Shown in pieces: positions 1 to 6,284 of a stretch of DNA of 9,414 nucleotides. Both the position numbers and the translations under genes were made by a program. This DNA comes from Promethearchaeota archaeon. Its GTDB lineage: Archaea; Asgardarchaeota; Lokiarchaeia; Sigynarchaeales; SOKP01. The notes under the pieces are model-generated. The model ran no database searches and was not told the DNA's origin. It worked only from the letters and a program-made list of their open reading frames with translations. Numbering within the stretch: the first letter of the stretch is position 1; every line of letters starts with the position of its first letter. The DNA lies in NCBI GenBank assembly GCA_016839655.1, contig JAEOTW010000401.1:1-9414 (forward strand), written 5' to 3'.

Positions 1-689
1 GGATATATTTTAACAGCGGCTTTTGTAATTACTCCCATAGACCCTTGACTTCCCATAAGGAAACTCCACATATCTGGCCCTAATCCATATTTATAGAAAG
101 GTTTCGCAAAAGGTAGTGCCCAAGAACCAGTTCTTACGACATCCCCATTTGGGAATACTATTTCCCCACACATAAAGTTATCTCCTTGTGGCCCAACACT
201 AGAAGTATAAAGTGAGAAACCTCTATCTATCGCATCACCCATAACAGTTGCAGCAGGTGGCGCGCCGTCAGGAATCGGTGGAGCCCATTCAGGATGGTAT
301 TTGTGCATATAAGCCCAAAGTTCACCGTTAGTAACCCCTGGTTCTATAATGCAAAAGCGATTTTCTTCATCAATCTCAATGATACGTTTCATTCTCCCTA
401 AATCGAGCAGAACTCCTCCAGGTTTTATCGTTGGACATGCAAATCCCCCCGATAATCCACCAGAAACAGGGCTAACCGCAATTTTTTCTTGAGTGCAATA
501 CACTAAAATTTTACGTATCTCTTCTACATACTTTGGCCGGATAACAATATCCGGAATTTGACTCTCTAAGCCCATAACAGATTTTGATAAGTAAGAAGCA
601 GTAATAGCTTTATTATTTGTAGCATATTCTTTGCCGACAATACCAATCATCGCTTCTAAATCTTTTTCATCCGGTAATTTATAGCTCAT
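1..689 (-). CDS. FAD-linked oxidase, VAO/4-cresol dehydrogenase-like (3' end off window)
   Basis: The frame opens at ATG 689 and stays open to the left edge, giving 229 N-terminal residues with no stop. AGGT lies 8 bases before the ATG and supports this start. The visible part is the FAD-binding domain of the PCMH/VAO flavoprotein family. It has a glycine-rich pyrophosphate loop (PVSGGLSGG, residues 74-82), a D-L-G-R-M segment near 96-100, an IEPGVTNGELW stretch (115-125), and MGDAIDRG (150-157) followed by NFMCGE..FPNGDVVRTG (171-188). MGSQGSMGVITKAAVKIY (212-229) matches the conserved G-S-x-G-x-x-G-I-T-K region. The G-D-A-x-D-R-G and F-M-C-G-E pattern resembles 4-cresol dehydrogenase and vanillyl-alcohol oxidase more than GlcD. 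The family oxidises phenolic or hydroxy-acid substrates with FAD. The substrate and any covalent FAD linkage cannot be judged, because the C-terminal half is missing. A GlcD-type dehydrogenase is the main alternative. Confidence 0.85.
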   Translation of the reverse strand, partial: MSYKLPDEKDLEAMIGIVGKEYATNNKAITASYLSKSVMGLESQIPDIVIRPKYVEEIRKILVYCTQEKIAVSPVSGGLSGGFACPTIKPGGVLLDLGRMKRIIEIDEENRFCIIEPGVTNGELWAYMHKYHPEWAPPIPDGAPPAATVMGDAIDRGFSLYTSSVGPQGDNFMCGEIVFPNGDVVRTGSWALPFAKPFYKYGLGPDMWSFLMGSQGSMGVITKAAVKIY

Positions 690-857
690 ATTTTCCAACC
701 TATTAACTTATCTTCAAAATTTTGATTTTATTTAATTAAATTTATTATTTTGGTAAATTAAGCACTGAATTTTAAATTTTCTTATATCTTTTTCATACAA
801 ACCATGATTTATTCTTATAGAAATTATGTTTCATTTCTAAAAGTCAAAATAAAATTT

Positions 858-874
858 AAGAAAAGGAGTAAAAA
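858..874 (-). terminator. T-rich tract downstream of the zinc-finger-like gene
   Basis: Read on the minus strand this is TTTTTACTCCTTTTCTT, about 48 bases after the stop of the gene ending at 922. Archaeal transcription commonly ends at such T tracts without a strong hairpin. I see no convincing stem here, so this rests on composition only. Confidence 0.35.
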
Positions 875-921
875 TCAATAAATTATCTAGAATTCTTATA
901 TTGAAATTCTTTAATCTAGTT

Positions 922-1461
922 TTATACCATTATACATTCATTTATATTAGAATTAATTTGATGTTTTGTCCGTCTCTTATCATTTATGATAAATTCAAGA
1001 AAATTTTCATTATTATCGTCAATAAATTCCCAGAATTCTTCATAAACTTCTTTTGGAGTCATTTTTTTGCTTCTCTTAATATTTTTTTGTTTCGTGCTCT
1101 TACCTTCCATGTCCTTTTGACTATTGAATGGGTGATATTTGACTTGGTCTCCATCAAGGATTAGTTTTTCAAAATGATCCCTAGTTAATTTCTCAGATGC
1201 ATTAAAAGCTTTTACACCATTCCTTAAGTCTCTTGAATTCTCTTGATTTAATTCCAAATCTACTTTTTGATACCCACGTATTTGGAAATTGTTATCCATA
1301 AAAAATTGAAAGTGATGTGGGCATATTAAACCTTTATGGACTGAAATCGTAGTTAATTGAGATTTTTTATTTATTCTTGAAGGGGGTATCCCAATAATGC
1401 CTCTTGTATTACAAATGGGACAAATAACTTGAATTTTATTAGTCTTACCAAGATACATCAT
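922..1461 (-). CDS. Small zinc-finger-like protein of Asgard type, function unknown
   Basis: A 179-residue soluble protein. The N-terminal 70 residues look like a compact metal-binding domain: C14-P-I-C17, then C47-P-H-H50, followed by FQFFMDNNFQIRGYQKVD (51-68). Four Cys/His ligands are available from C14, C17, C47 and H49 or H50. From memory, this C-x2-C ... C-x-H-H/S-F-Q-x-F-x-D-x-N-F-x-x-R-G-Y-Q-K-V-D signature recurs in Lokiarchaeal hypothetical proteins; I could not check this. A low-complexity basic linker (about 118-133, KSTKQKNIKRSKK) leads to an acidic helix with TPKEVYEEFWEFIDDNNENF (about 135-154) and a basic C-terminus. No catalytic motif is visible. Two ATG codons are adjacent (1461 and 1458). 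A 4-codon ORF (MVEF) upstream ends in TAATG, sharing its last base with the first ATG. A TATA-like GTTTAAATAG lies about 56-65 bases upstream. Function is not assigned; nucleic-acid or protein binding is plausible. Confidence 0.75.
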   Translation of the reverse strand: MMYLGKTNKIQVICPICNTRGIIGIPPSRINKKSQLTTISVHKGLICPHHFQFFMDNNFQIRGYQKVDLELNQENSRDLRNGVKAFNASEKLTRDHFEKLILDGDQVKYHPFNSQKDMEGKSTKQKNIKRSKKMTPKEVYEEFWEFIDDNNENFLEFIINDKRRTKHQINSNINECIMV

Positions 1462-1516
1462 TAGAATTCAACCATAAAAAATTAAATTTCAAATTTAGAT
1501 ATGAGTCTAGATCTTG

Positions 1517-1526
1517 CTATTTAAAC
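1517..1526 (-). promoter_or_regulatory. TATA-like box for the zinc-finger-like gene
   Basis: On the minus strand this reads GTTTAAATAG. Its TTTAAATA core is shared with other gene starts in this window. It would place transcription start near 1494 and leave a leader of roughly 33 bases before ATG 1461. This is inferred from the motif and spacing only. Confidence 0.4.
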
Positions 1527-1657
1527 TTCAAGAATTAGTACTAAGGATATTATTCATTTTTTTTTTATCCTAACTTGCAAATGATTTTAAAAATTGGACT
1601 CCAAATTTTTTTAATTTGACTAAGATCTCCCCATAATTAAGTAGAAATAAATTATTT

Positions 1658-1665
1658 GGAGTGAT
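1658..1665 (+). promoter_or_regulatory. Shine-Dalgarno site of the repeat-helix membrane protein
   Basis: GGAGTGAT matches the anti-Shine-Dalgarno complement GGAGGTGAT with one G missing, and sits 6 bases before ATG 1672. It is the clearest ribosome binding site in the window and fixes that start. Confidence 0.7.
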
Positions 1666-1671
1666 AAAAAA

Positions 1672-2190
1672 ATGGTAGATTTTAGTGTTTTTGGTATCGC
1701 TTGGCAAGAAATTGTTGATTGGTTTTTAGCTCAACCACTCTTTGCGCAAGTTCTTGTTTTGATAGGAGTTTTTGCAGTTTTAGTTCTTGCTGTAATTTTA
1801 GTTTATTATATTTTGAAAGGTGTAGGGTACTTAATTTACTATATCCTTAAAGGAGTGTATTATCTTTTAAAAGGAATTGGCCTTCTATTTTATAAAATAT
1901 TTGAAGGATTATACTACGCAATTTCAGGAAAACCTAGACCTCCGCCTAAAACGGAAATACCACAAGAAGCACCACCGCAACAACCAGCTCAAGTGAAGGA
2001 AGAAGAACCAATTATTCCAATTCAAAAAAGCACTCAATTAGTACGACCTGAAGTTACTTTTTGTAGTGAATGTGGAAATAAGTTTACTGATACAATGACT
2101 CAATCTTTATCAGAAACAGGAGTTGCCTATTGTATTCATTGTGGAAGCAAGAAGACTCAAGAATACCAAATGAGTATTGAAAGTCAATAA
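1672..2190 (+). CDS. Membrane protein with YYxLKG repeat helix and C-terminal zinc ribbon
   Basis: A 172-residue protein with a strong GGAGTGAT site before its ATG. Domains in order: a short N-terminal amphipathic segment (1-22, Trp at 11 and 17); a hydrophobic transmembrane helix (about 24-46); a repeated amphipathic or re-entrant helix (45-86) built from YYILKGV-like units starting at residues 45, 56, 63, 74 and 81; a Pro/Gln/Glu-rich linker (87-127); and a zinc ribbon with C131-S-E-C134-G and C154-I-H-C157-G. With a single membrane span, the zinc ribbon probably lies in the cytoplasm at the end of a flexible tether. This suggests a membrane-anchored scaffold or adaptor; no enzymatic motif is present and I do not recognise a named family. 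A T-rich tract follows the stop. Neighbours on both sides are on the opposite strand, so the gene is probably transcribed alone. Confidence 0.85.
   Translation: MVDFSVFGIAWQEIVDWFLAQPLFAQVLVLIGVFAVLVLAVILVYYILKGVGYLIYYILKGVYYLLKGIGLLFYKIFEGLYYAISGKPRPPPKTEIPQEAPPQQPAQVKEEEPIIPIQKSTQLVRPEVTFCSECGNKFTDTMTQSLSETGVAYCIHCGSKKTQEYQMSIESQ
1804..1932 (+). repeat. In-frame degenerate repeat encoding YYxLKG units (spacing 11, 7, 11, 7)
   Basis: Five protein-level units begin at residues 45 (YYILKGV), 56 (YYILKGV), 63 (YYLLKGI), 74 (YKIFEGL) and 81 (YYAISGK). The intervals are exactly 11, 7, 11 and 7 residues. The DNA copies use different synonymous codons (for example ttgaaaggt, cttaaagga and ttaaaagga for L-K-G), so the repeat is kept at protein level and is not a recent DNA duplication. 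Confidence 0.75.
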
Positions 2191-2216
2191 ATTTTTTTTA
2201 TTCTTTTTTATTTTTA
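2191..2216 (+). terminator. T-rich terminator after the repeat-helix membrane protein gene
   Basis: Immediately after the TAA at 2188-2190 come three T runs of 5 to 8 bases in 26 bases. This is typical of archaeal intrinsic termination and needs no hairpin. Confidence 0.5.
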
Positions 2217-2335
2217 TAATAACTTAGATTTTTGGTTGTAAAAACTTTTAGATTATTACTAAGAGTGAAATATTTTAAGGCTCCAAAAATCTTTAATGGA
2301 TATATTCCACCAGATGAATTATTGAAAGAATATTA

Positions 2336-3202
2336 TCAATTAAAGGCTTTTTCAAATAACATGACACCAAAACGTTCATCTTCATTGTATTTAAATCCCA
2401 TTGCTTTTATAAGATCTACCACATCAGGTTTACAAAAAACCTCAAAAATTTTATTTCCTTTAGATTCAAGCTCTTTTTGAATTGTAATTTGAATTAAATC
2501 TCGTGCTGCTTTAGGTTTTCCATAAGCTATCATCCAAATTTCTTGCTCTGATGGAAGCTCATAATCATGCGACTTTCCAAATTCAATTTTTTGTAAAATG
2601 GCATCTATGTTGTATATCCATGACCCAAGTTCATCTGTTATATATTTTACTGGAATATAAGACCAGCCAATACAAACCTCATCTCCAGGACCTATATCAA
2701 ATTCCTTATAGATCTCTCTTACATTCCTAGCAGTAAGCTCATCAATCTTGGGTGCTATTTTCTTGGTTAATTTTATATCCTCAGAATTTACCTCGACAAG
2801 ATCCATACATTTTTTATGTTTAAAACCATAATATTTTGCTAATGAAATTGATGCAACATTATCAGATGCAGTATCATATTGAGCTAATTTTACTCCAGAT
2901 TTAGCAGCATATTCCACAGCATAACCCAATTGTAATTTTCCAATACCTTGACCTTGATATGAAACTTTTATTCTCCCTCCTTCCAACCATGCTAATTCAT
3001 TATTAAATAACTTCACTCTTCCAAATCCAATTAGTGTTTTCTTATTTTTATCTTTAAAAGTGCCATAATTCATGCTTTTTTTATCTTGGAGCCAATCATC
3101 TATAACATAGGGGATGTAATCATCTCCCTCCCAAATATCTTTACTAATTTCTTTAATTGCCGGAATGTCTGCGATGGTAAGTTCTCGGAAATAAACCTTC
3201 AT
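2336..3202 (-). CDS. GNAT-family N-acetyltransferase, NAT16-like
   Basis: A 288-residue protein starting at ATG 3202, with no clear Shine-Dalgarno site. Residues 1-135 form a GNAT fold that uses acetyl-CoA to acetylate an amine. The N-terminal strand FRELTIADIPAI (5-16) is followed by the acceptor-side region WEGDDYIPYVIDDWL (24-38). Then come AWLEGGRIKV (71-80) and motif A with the CoA pyrophosphate loop Q83-G-Q-G-I-G88. Motif B contains N115-x2-S118 and Y125-G-F127. The D-Y-I-P...W-L and W-L-E-G-x-R features resemble vertebrate NAT16/histidine acetyltransferase and its microbial relatives, which also carry a second C-terminal domain. Here residues 136-288 form such an extension, with no motif I recognise. 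The substrate is unknown. The gene is probably transcribed alone, divergent from the acyl-CoA synthetase. GNAT assignment is firm; the NAT16 likeness is tentative. Confidence 0.85.
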   Translation of the reverse strand: MKVYFRELTIADIPAIKEISKDIWEGDDYIPYVIDDWLQDKKSMNYGTFKDKNKKTLIGFGRVKLFNNELAWLEGGRIKVSYQGQGIGKLQLGYAVEYAAKSGVKLAQYDTASDNVASISLAKYYGFKHKKCMDLVEVNSEDIKLTKKIAPKIDELTARNVREIYKEFDIGPGDEVCIGWSYIPVKYITDELGSWIYNIDAILQKIEFGKSHDYELPSEQEIWMIAYGKPKAARDLIQITIQKELESKGNKIFEVFCKPDVVDLIKAMGFKYNEDERFGVMLFEKAFN

Positions 3203-3307
3203 ATAAATCTTTGAAAATAACTTAAAAATAAAAATTATTAGATAAAAATTAAAAACTGGAAAATAATTTATCTTTTTTTAAATTCAATCCAGAATCGTAT
3301 AATTAAT

Positions 3308-3317
3308 TTTAAATATA
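3308..3317 (+). promoter_or_regulatory. TATA box for the acyl-CoA synthetase gene
   Basis: TTTAAATATA lies in the 181-base divergent spacer. It is an exact copy of the decamer found upstream of the GTPase operon (6386-6395). Expected transcription start is near 3340, giving a leader of about 40-45 bases. Confidence 0.5.
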
Positions 3318-3383
3318 AATCTGATAATAAGAATACTATTAAATTTTTTAAAATCTGATTAAAAATCTTCAATTTGATCAAAA

Positions 3384-5111
3384 ATGACAGGAAAAATGAT
3401 GGAAGGCAGTCCTTATTCGTCTAAAATTTGGATAAAAACCTATGATGATCATGTAGAACCAGAGATTGACTTTGAGATAATGTCTTTAGCAGATTCAATG
3501 AAAAGAACTGTTAAAGATTTTCCAGACAATATATGTTGCGATCTTCAAGGAACTACCTATACATTTAAAGAAATAGAAAAGAAAATTAATTGTTTTGCAA
3601 ACTTTTTTATTCAAAATGGCTTGAAGAAGGGAGATAGAATTGCTATTCATTTACCTAATATTCCTCAGTACATCATTGCGTTATATGGAACATTTTATGC
3701 TGAGTGCACCTCCACAGGAATGAATTTTCTATTACAACCTAATGAGATAATATACCAATTGAAAGATAGCGGAGCTGTTGCTTTAGTAACATTAGATTCT
3801 TTCTATGAACAAAGCGTCCGAAAAGCACTCTCTACTGGAAAAACTGAGATTAAATTTGTAATAACCACCAATGTTGCTGATACTTTAGATATAGATCCAT
3901 CTATGAAAGAACAATTAATAAAAATTGGAAAAATACCTTCTGGAGAGGTTATTCCATTAGAAGGAATAGAATTCTTTAATTTTAAAGAAGTACTATCAAA
4001 CTATTCAAATGATAAATCTCCCAATGTTAAAATTGACCCTCATGAAGATATTGCCTTTCTTCAATATACTGGTGGTACTACTGGCCCTCCAAAAGGAGCT
4101 ATATTAACACATGCGAATGAAACAATTAACCTTCAACAAGTAGTACATCAATGGGAAATTGATGTCATAAGAGGAAAAGAAATATTTATTTCAGGATTTC
4201 CATTGTTCCATTTAGCTGGTATGTTTTTCAATCTTGGTGCAGTACATTATGGTGCAGCCCAACTTTTAATTCCAGATCCTCGAGATGTAAGTTATATTGC
4301 AAATAAAATAATTGAATATCATCCAACCTTCATGGCTAATGTTCCTACTCTTTATTTAATGCTAATGAAAAATAGGAAATTCAAAAAAGCAGATCTAAGT
4401 TCCTTTAAACTTTACGTTTCAGGCGCAGCGCCTTTTCCTGCTGAAAGTATAAGAGAATTTGAAGACGTCGTAGGTAAACATAAATTATTAGAAGTATATG
4501 GTATGACAGAAGCATCTCCTATTGTAACCCTTAATCCATATCTAGGAACAAGAAAAATAGGTACAGTTGGTATTCCAGTTTCGAATACTGATGTTAAAAT
4601 TGTAAACGTCTCAGATAAAAGTAAAGAAGTCCCTATTAACGAACCCGGTGAGATTGTGATTAATGGACCTCAAATATTTAAGGGATATTGGAATAAACCT
4701 GAAGAAACGAATAAAGCTCTTAAAGATGGATGGTTTTATTCTGGAGATGTGGGAATTATGGACGAAGATGGCTATATAAAAATCGTAGATCGTACAAAAG
4801 ATATGATAATCGTCTCAGGATATAAAGTGTTTAGTGTTGAAGTCGATAATAAAATGAATAAGCATCCTGCCATTGAGCTATGTTCTTGTATTGGAATTCC
4901 TGACCCAGATCGTCCAGGATCTGAATTAGTCAAATTATATGTGCTTTTGAAAAAAGGATATGAGGCTAATGAAGAAGTAAACGAAGAAATTTTAAAATAT
5001 GCTCAAGAAAACCTTGCGAAATATAAGGTACCTAAATTTATTGAAATTTCAGATCAGTTACCATTAACTGCTGTTGGTAAGATTGATAAAAAAGCCCTAA
5101 GAAAAATGTAA
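3384..5111 (+). CDS. AMP-forming acyl-CoA synthetase (long/medium-chain fatty acid-CoA ligase)
   Basis: A full-length 575-residue ANL-superfamily enzyme that activates a carboxylic acid with ATP to an acyl-adenylate and transfers it to CoA. The core motifs are intact: phosphate loop YTGGTTGPPKG (228-238), YGMTE (372-376), the adenine/ribose-binding SGDVG with D455, hinge-region DRTKD (469-473) followed by SGYKV, and the C-terminal catalytic lysine K566 in VGKIDKKALRKM. Length and motif order match FadD-type ligases. The acyl chain length cannot be read from the sequence. ATG 3384 is preceded by a weak TGATC; ATGs at 3396 and 3399 are alternative starts, with AGG a few bases upstream of the first. 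The stop is 20 bases from the stop of the convergent membrane protease. It may serve fatty-acid degradation, acyl-lipid recycling or activation of an aromatic acid. No other pathway gene is adjacent. Confidence 0.93.
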   Translation: MTGKMMEGSPYSSKIWIKTYDDHVEPEIDFEIMSLADSMKRTVKDFPDNICCDLQGTTYTFKEIEKKINCFANFFIQNGLKKGDRIAIHLPNIPQYIIALYGTFYAECTSTGMNFLLQPNEIIYQLKDSGAVALVTLDSFYEQSVRKALSTGKTEIKFVITTNVADTLDIDPSMKEQLIKIGKIPSGEVIPLEGIEFFNFKEVLSNYSNDKSPNVKIDPHEDIAFLQYTGGTTGPPKGAILTHANETINLQQVVHQWEIDVIRGKEIFISGFPLFHLAGMFFNLGAVHYGAAQLLIPDPRDVSYIANKIIEYHPTFMANVPTLYLMLMKNRKFKKADLSSFKLYVSGAAPFPAESIREFEDVVGKHKLLEVYGMTEASPIVTLNPYLGTRKIGTVGIPVSNTDVKIVNVSDKSKEVPINEPGEIVINGPQIFKGYWNKPEETNKALKDGWFYSGDVGIMDEDGYIKIVDRTKDMIIVSGYKVFSVEVDNKMNKHPAIELCSCIGIPDPDRPGSELVKLYVLLKKGYEANEEVNEEILKYAQENLAKYKVPKFIEISDQLPLTAVGKIDKKALRKM

Positions 5112-5131
5112 TTCATTACTTCTTTTTTATT
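5112..5131. terminator. Short T-rich convergent intergenic terminator
   Basis: The 20 bases between the acyl-CoA synthetase stop and the CPBP protease stop contain a TCTTTTTTATT run on the plus strand. This suits termination of the plus-strand gene. No matching T run is seen in this spacer on the minus strand. Confidence 0.4.
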
Positions 5132-5719
5132 TTAAGTTCTAAAGTATCTTCTGTAAATATTATAGTACAAAAAGAACGCTAAAATATAATGGATTAGAAT
5201 ACAAGGTATAATCCCTAAATTTAAGAATATATAACCGAGATATAATCCCATTAAGAATGGATATGACAAGTTTATAAGCAGAATGGTTATATTTTTAAAT
5301 GAAAACCATGTGTGGATATGATACAACGAAAAAATTACGCTTGAAATAAAAATAACAGAAACCAATTCTAAATTTAATGAATTACTCAAGAACCCAATTA
5401 AATAGTATCTAAAAATCAATTCTTCCATAATCATTGTTAGAGGAAAAAATAGCCATATAACTATTCTATTATTTTTATTAATTAGCACATTCATAACATC
5501 GTGTTTTCGCATCAATTCAATATTATCTTTATTAAAAATAAAAATTTCAATTACCTTCCCTATCGCAATAAGTACAAGAATACCAATCAAAAGAAGAAGG
5601 ATTAAGAAAGGATCAAATACACTAACAAAAATATATTGAACATAAACTCCAAAAATCATCGGGATAAATAAAAAAATCGATATGACTCCAATTATTATAT
5701 ATTTAGTTGAATTTTCCAA
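5132..5719 (-). CDS. CPBP-family intramembrane metalloprotease (TTG start)
   Basis: A 195-residue, highly hydrophobic protein with about five to six membrane helices (approximately 7-27, 34-62, 86-97, 117-131, 143-166, 170-189). It has the CPBP/Abi signature: E99-E100-x3-R104 (EELIFR), F130-x3-H134 (FSLYH) and a third conserved His, H177 (LIHYILA), where the family often has HxxxN or HxxxB. Related enzymes include Rce1, which cleaves CaaX-prenylated proteins, and bacteriocin self-immunity proteins. The substrate here is unknown. The frame begins at TTG 5719, with AGGT 10 bases upstream. No ATG lies between there and the upstream in-frame stop, and the first ATG, M21, would remove most of the first membrane helix, so TTG is preferred. 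A TATA-like TTTAAATAAT (5756 to 5747) is close upstream and would give a very short leader, which fits poorly with use of the AGGT. Confidence 0.85.
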   Translation of the reverse strand: MENSTKYIIIGVISIFLFIPMIFGVYVQYIFVSVFDPFLILLLLIGILVLIAIGKVIEIFIFNKDNIELMRKHDVMNVLINKNNRIVIWLFFPLTMIMEELIFRYYLIGFLSNSLNLELVSVIFISSVIFSLYHIHTWFSFKNITILLINLSYPFLMGLYLGYIFLNLGIIPCILIHYILAFFLYYNIYRRYFRT

Positions 5720-5746
5720 TGATTTACTAACCTAATTTCCTATTTT

Positions 5747-5756
5747 ATTATTTAAA
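5747..5756 (-). promoter_or_regulatory. TATA-like box for the CPBP protease gene
   Basis: Minus-strand TTTAAATAAT lies 28-37 bases before the TTG start, so transcription would begin close to the start codon with a near-leaderless message. Supported only by motif and position. Confidence 0.4.
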
Positions 5757-5784
5757 AGTGAAAGTCTGAATTACATTTACTACC

Positions 5785-5801
5785 AAATAAAATAAAAAAA
5801 G
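5785..5801 (-). terminator. T-rich terminator after the RAM-domain gene
   Basis: On the minus strand this reads CTTTTTTTATTTTATTT, about 55 bases after the TGA at 5856. It would separate the RAM-domain transcript from the CPBP gene downstream. Confidence 0.45.
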
Positions 5802-5855
5802 ATTCTAATTGATAAAAAATTTACTCTTTAATTCAATTCACATCAAAAAGGAAAC

Positions 5856-6140
5856 TCAGCTGGGGTAATCATTTTTGGAGCCCATAAGAGTAGTGGTTTC
5901 TTCAATCCACTGAGATAAATCTTTATCTACTCTACAATATGTGACAATTTTATCTAAATCTCTTAATTTAGAAAAAGAGCATTCAACCATAATATCCCAC
6001 CCTCCATAGATTGGCGTGGCATACGTTATTTTCCAATCTTCATCTGGTTCCGTAGACTTTAAATTAGTTAATTTATCTACAACTTTCCATTCAGTCCCAA
6101 TTGCTTTTAACCGTATTAAAATATACCCTCGATAATGAAT
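5856..6140 (-). CDS. Stand-alone Lrp/AsnC ligand-binding (RAM) domain protein, probable ATT start
   Basis: A 94-residue protein is encoded between an in-frame TAA (6146-6144) and TGA (5858-5856). Its pattern is that of the Lrp/AsnC effector domain: strand GYILIRLKA, helix WKVVDKLTNL, strand WKITYATPIYGGWDIMVE, helix SFSKLRDLDKIVTYCR, then WIEETTTLMGS. No helix-turn-helix is present, so it resembles single-domain RAM proteins, which assemble as ring-like oligomers and bind amino acids or other small ligands. The frame has no ATG, GTG or TTG before residue 51 (ATG inside the second strand). ATT at 6140 is the best start: AGGTG lies 6 bases upstream (6151 to 6147), and the protein would begin six codons before ILIRLK, as expected for a single-domain member. 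Alternatives are a sequencing error, a 5' frameshift or an early pseudogene. The coding body is intact, with no internal stop. Confidence 0.7.
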   Translation of the reverse strand: MHYRGYILIRLKAIGTEWKVVDKLTNLKSTEPDEDWKITYATPIYGGWDIMVECSFSKLRDLDKIVTYCRVDKDLSQWIEETTTLMGSKNDYPS

Positions 6141-6146
6141 TTCTTA

Positions 6147-6151
6147 CACCT
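6147..6151 (-). promoter_or_regulatory. Shine-Dalgarno AGGTG for the ATT-start RAM gene
   Basis: Minus-strand AGGTG pairs with CACCT of the 16S rRNA tail and sits 6 bases before ATT 6140. Its spacing is the main argument that translation begins at the ATT codon and not at a lost upstream ATG. Confidence 0.5.
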
Positions 6152-6167
6152 TTAATTATATAATTAT

Positions 6168-6198
6168 TCAAATTTATGGTTTTCTTTTAAATTTATGG
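6168..6198. repeat. Direct repeat TCAAATTTATGG / TTAAATTTATGG
   Basis: Two 12-base copies at 6168-6179 and 6187-6198 differ at one base and are 19 bases apart, start to start. They lie just downstream of the minus-strand TATA box, around the expected transcription start of the RAM-domain gene, so they could be a repressor site. AT-rich sequence makes chance repeats more likely, so the operator role is uncertain. Confidence 0.4.
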
Positions 6199-6215
6199 CC
6201 TTGCTTTTCATTGGA

Positions 6216-6225
6216 ATATATTTAA
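6216..6225 (-). promoter_or_regulatory. TATA box for the RAM-domain gene
   Basis: Minus-strand TTAAATATAT lies 76-85 bases upstream of the ATT start. It would start transcription near 6193 and leave a leader of about 50 bases that includes the AGGTG site. Confidence 0.45.
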
Positions 6226-6284
6226 GTACTTCAATGTTTCTATTATAAATTGTTTTAATAAAAATTTGCTGAGACAATACAGAA

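Noticed and set aside
884..920. Inverted repeat around CTAGA...TCTAG downstream of the zinc-finger-like gene
   Set aside because: Only five base pairs match before mismatches begin. It is too weak to call a terminator hairpin or a protein site.
901..1164. 87-codon open frame on the plus strand
   Set aside because: It lies almost wholly opposite the zinc-finger-like gene (922-1461, minus). It has a TTG start and a Phe/Ile-rich composition typical of an antisense shadow in AT-rich DNA.
2232..2480. 82-codon open frame on the plus strand
   Set aside because: Most of it is antisense to the GNAT gene. It begins with TTG without a ribosome binding site, and the 35 codons outside the GNAT gene show no recognisable domain.
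6164..6211. 15-codon minus-strand ORF beginning MKSKAINLKE, as a possible true start of the RAM gene
   Set aside because: It is in a different frame from the RAM domain, ends at a TAA before it, and its ATG is only about 5 bases from the TATA box, so it would not be in the transcript from that promoter.
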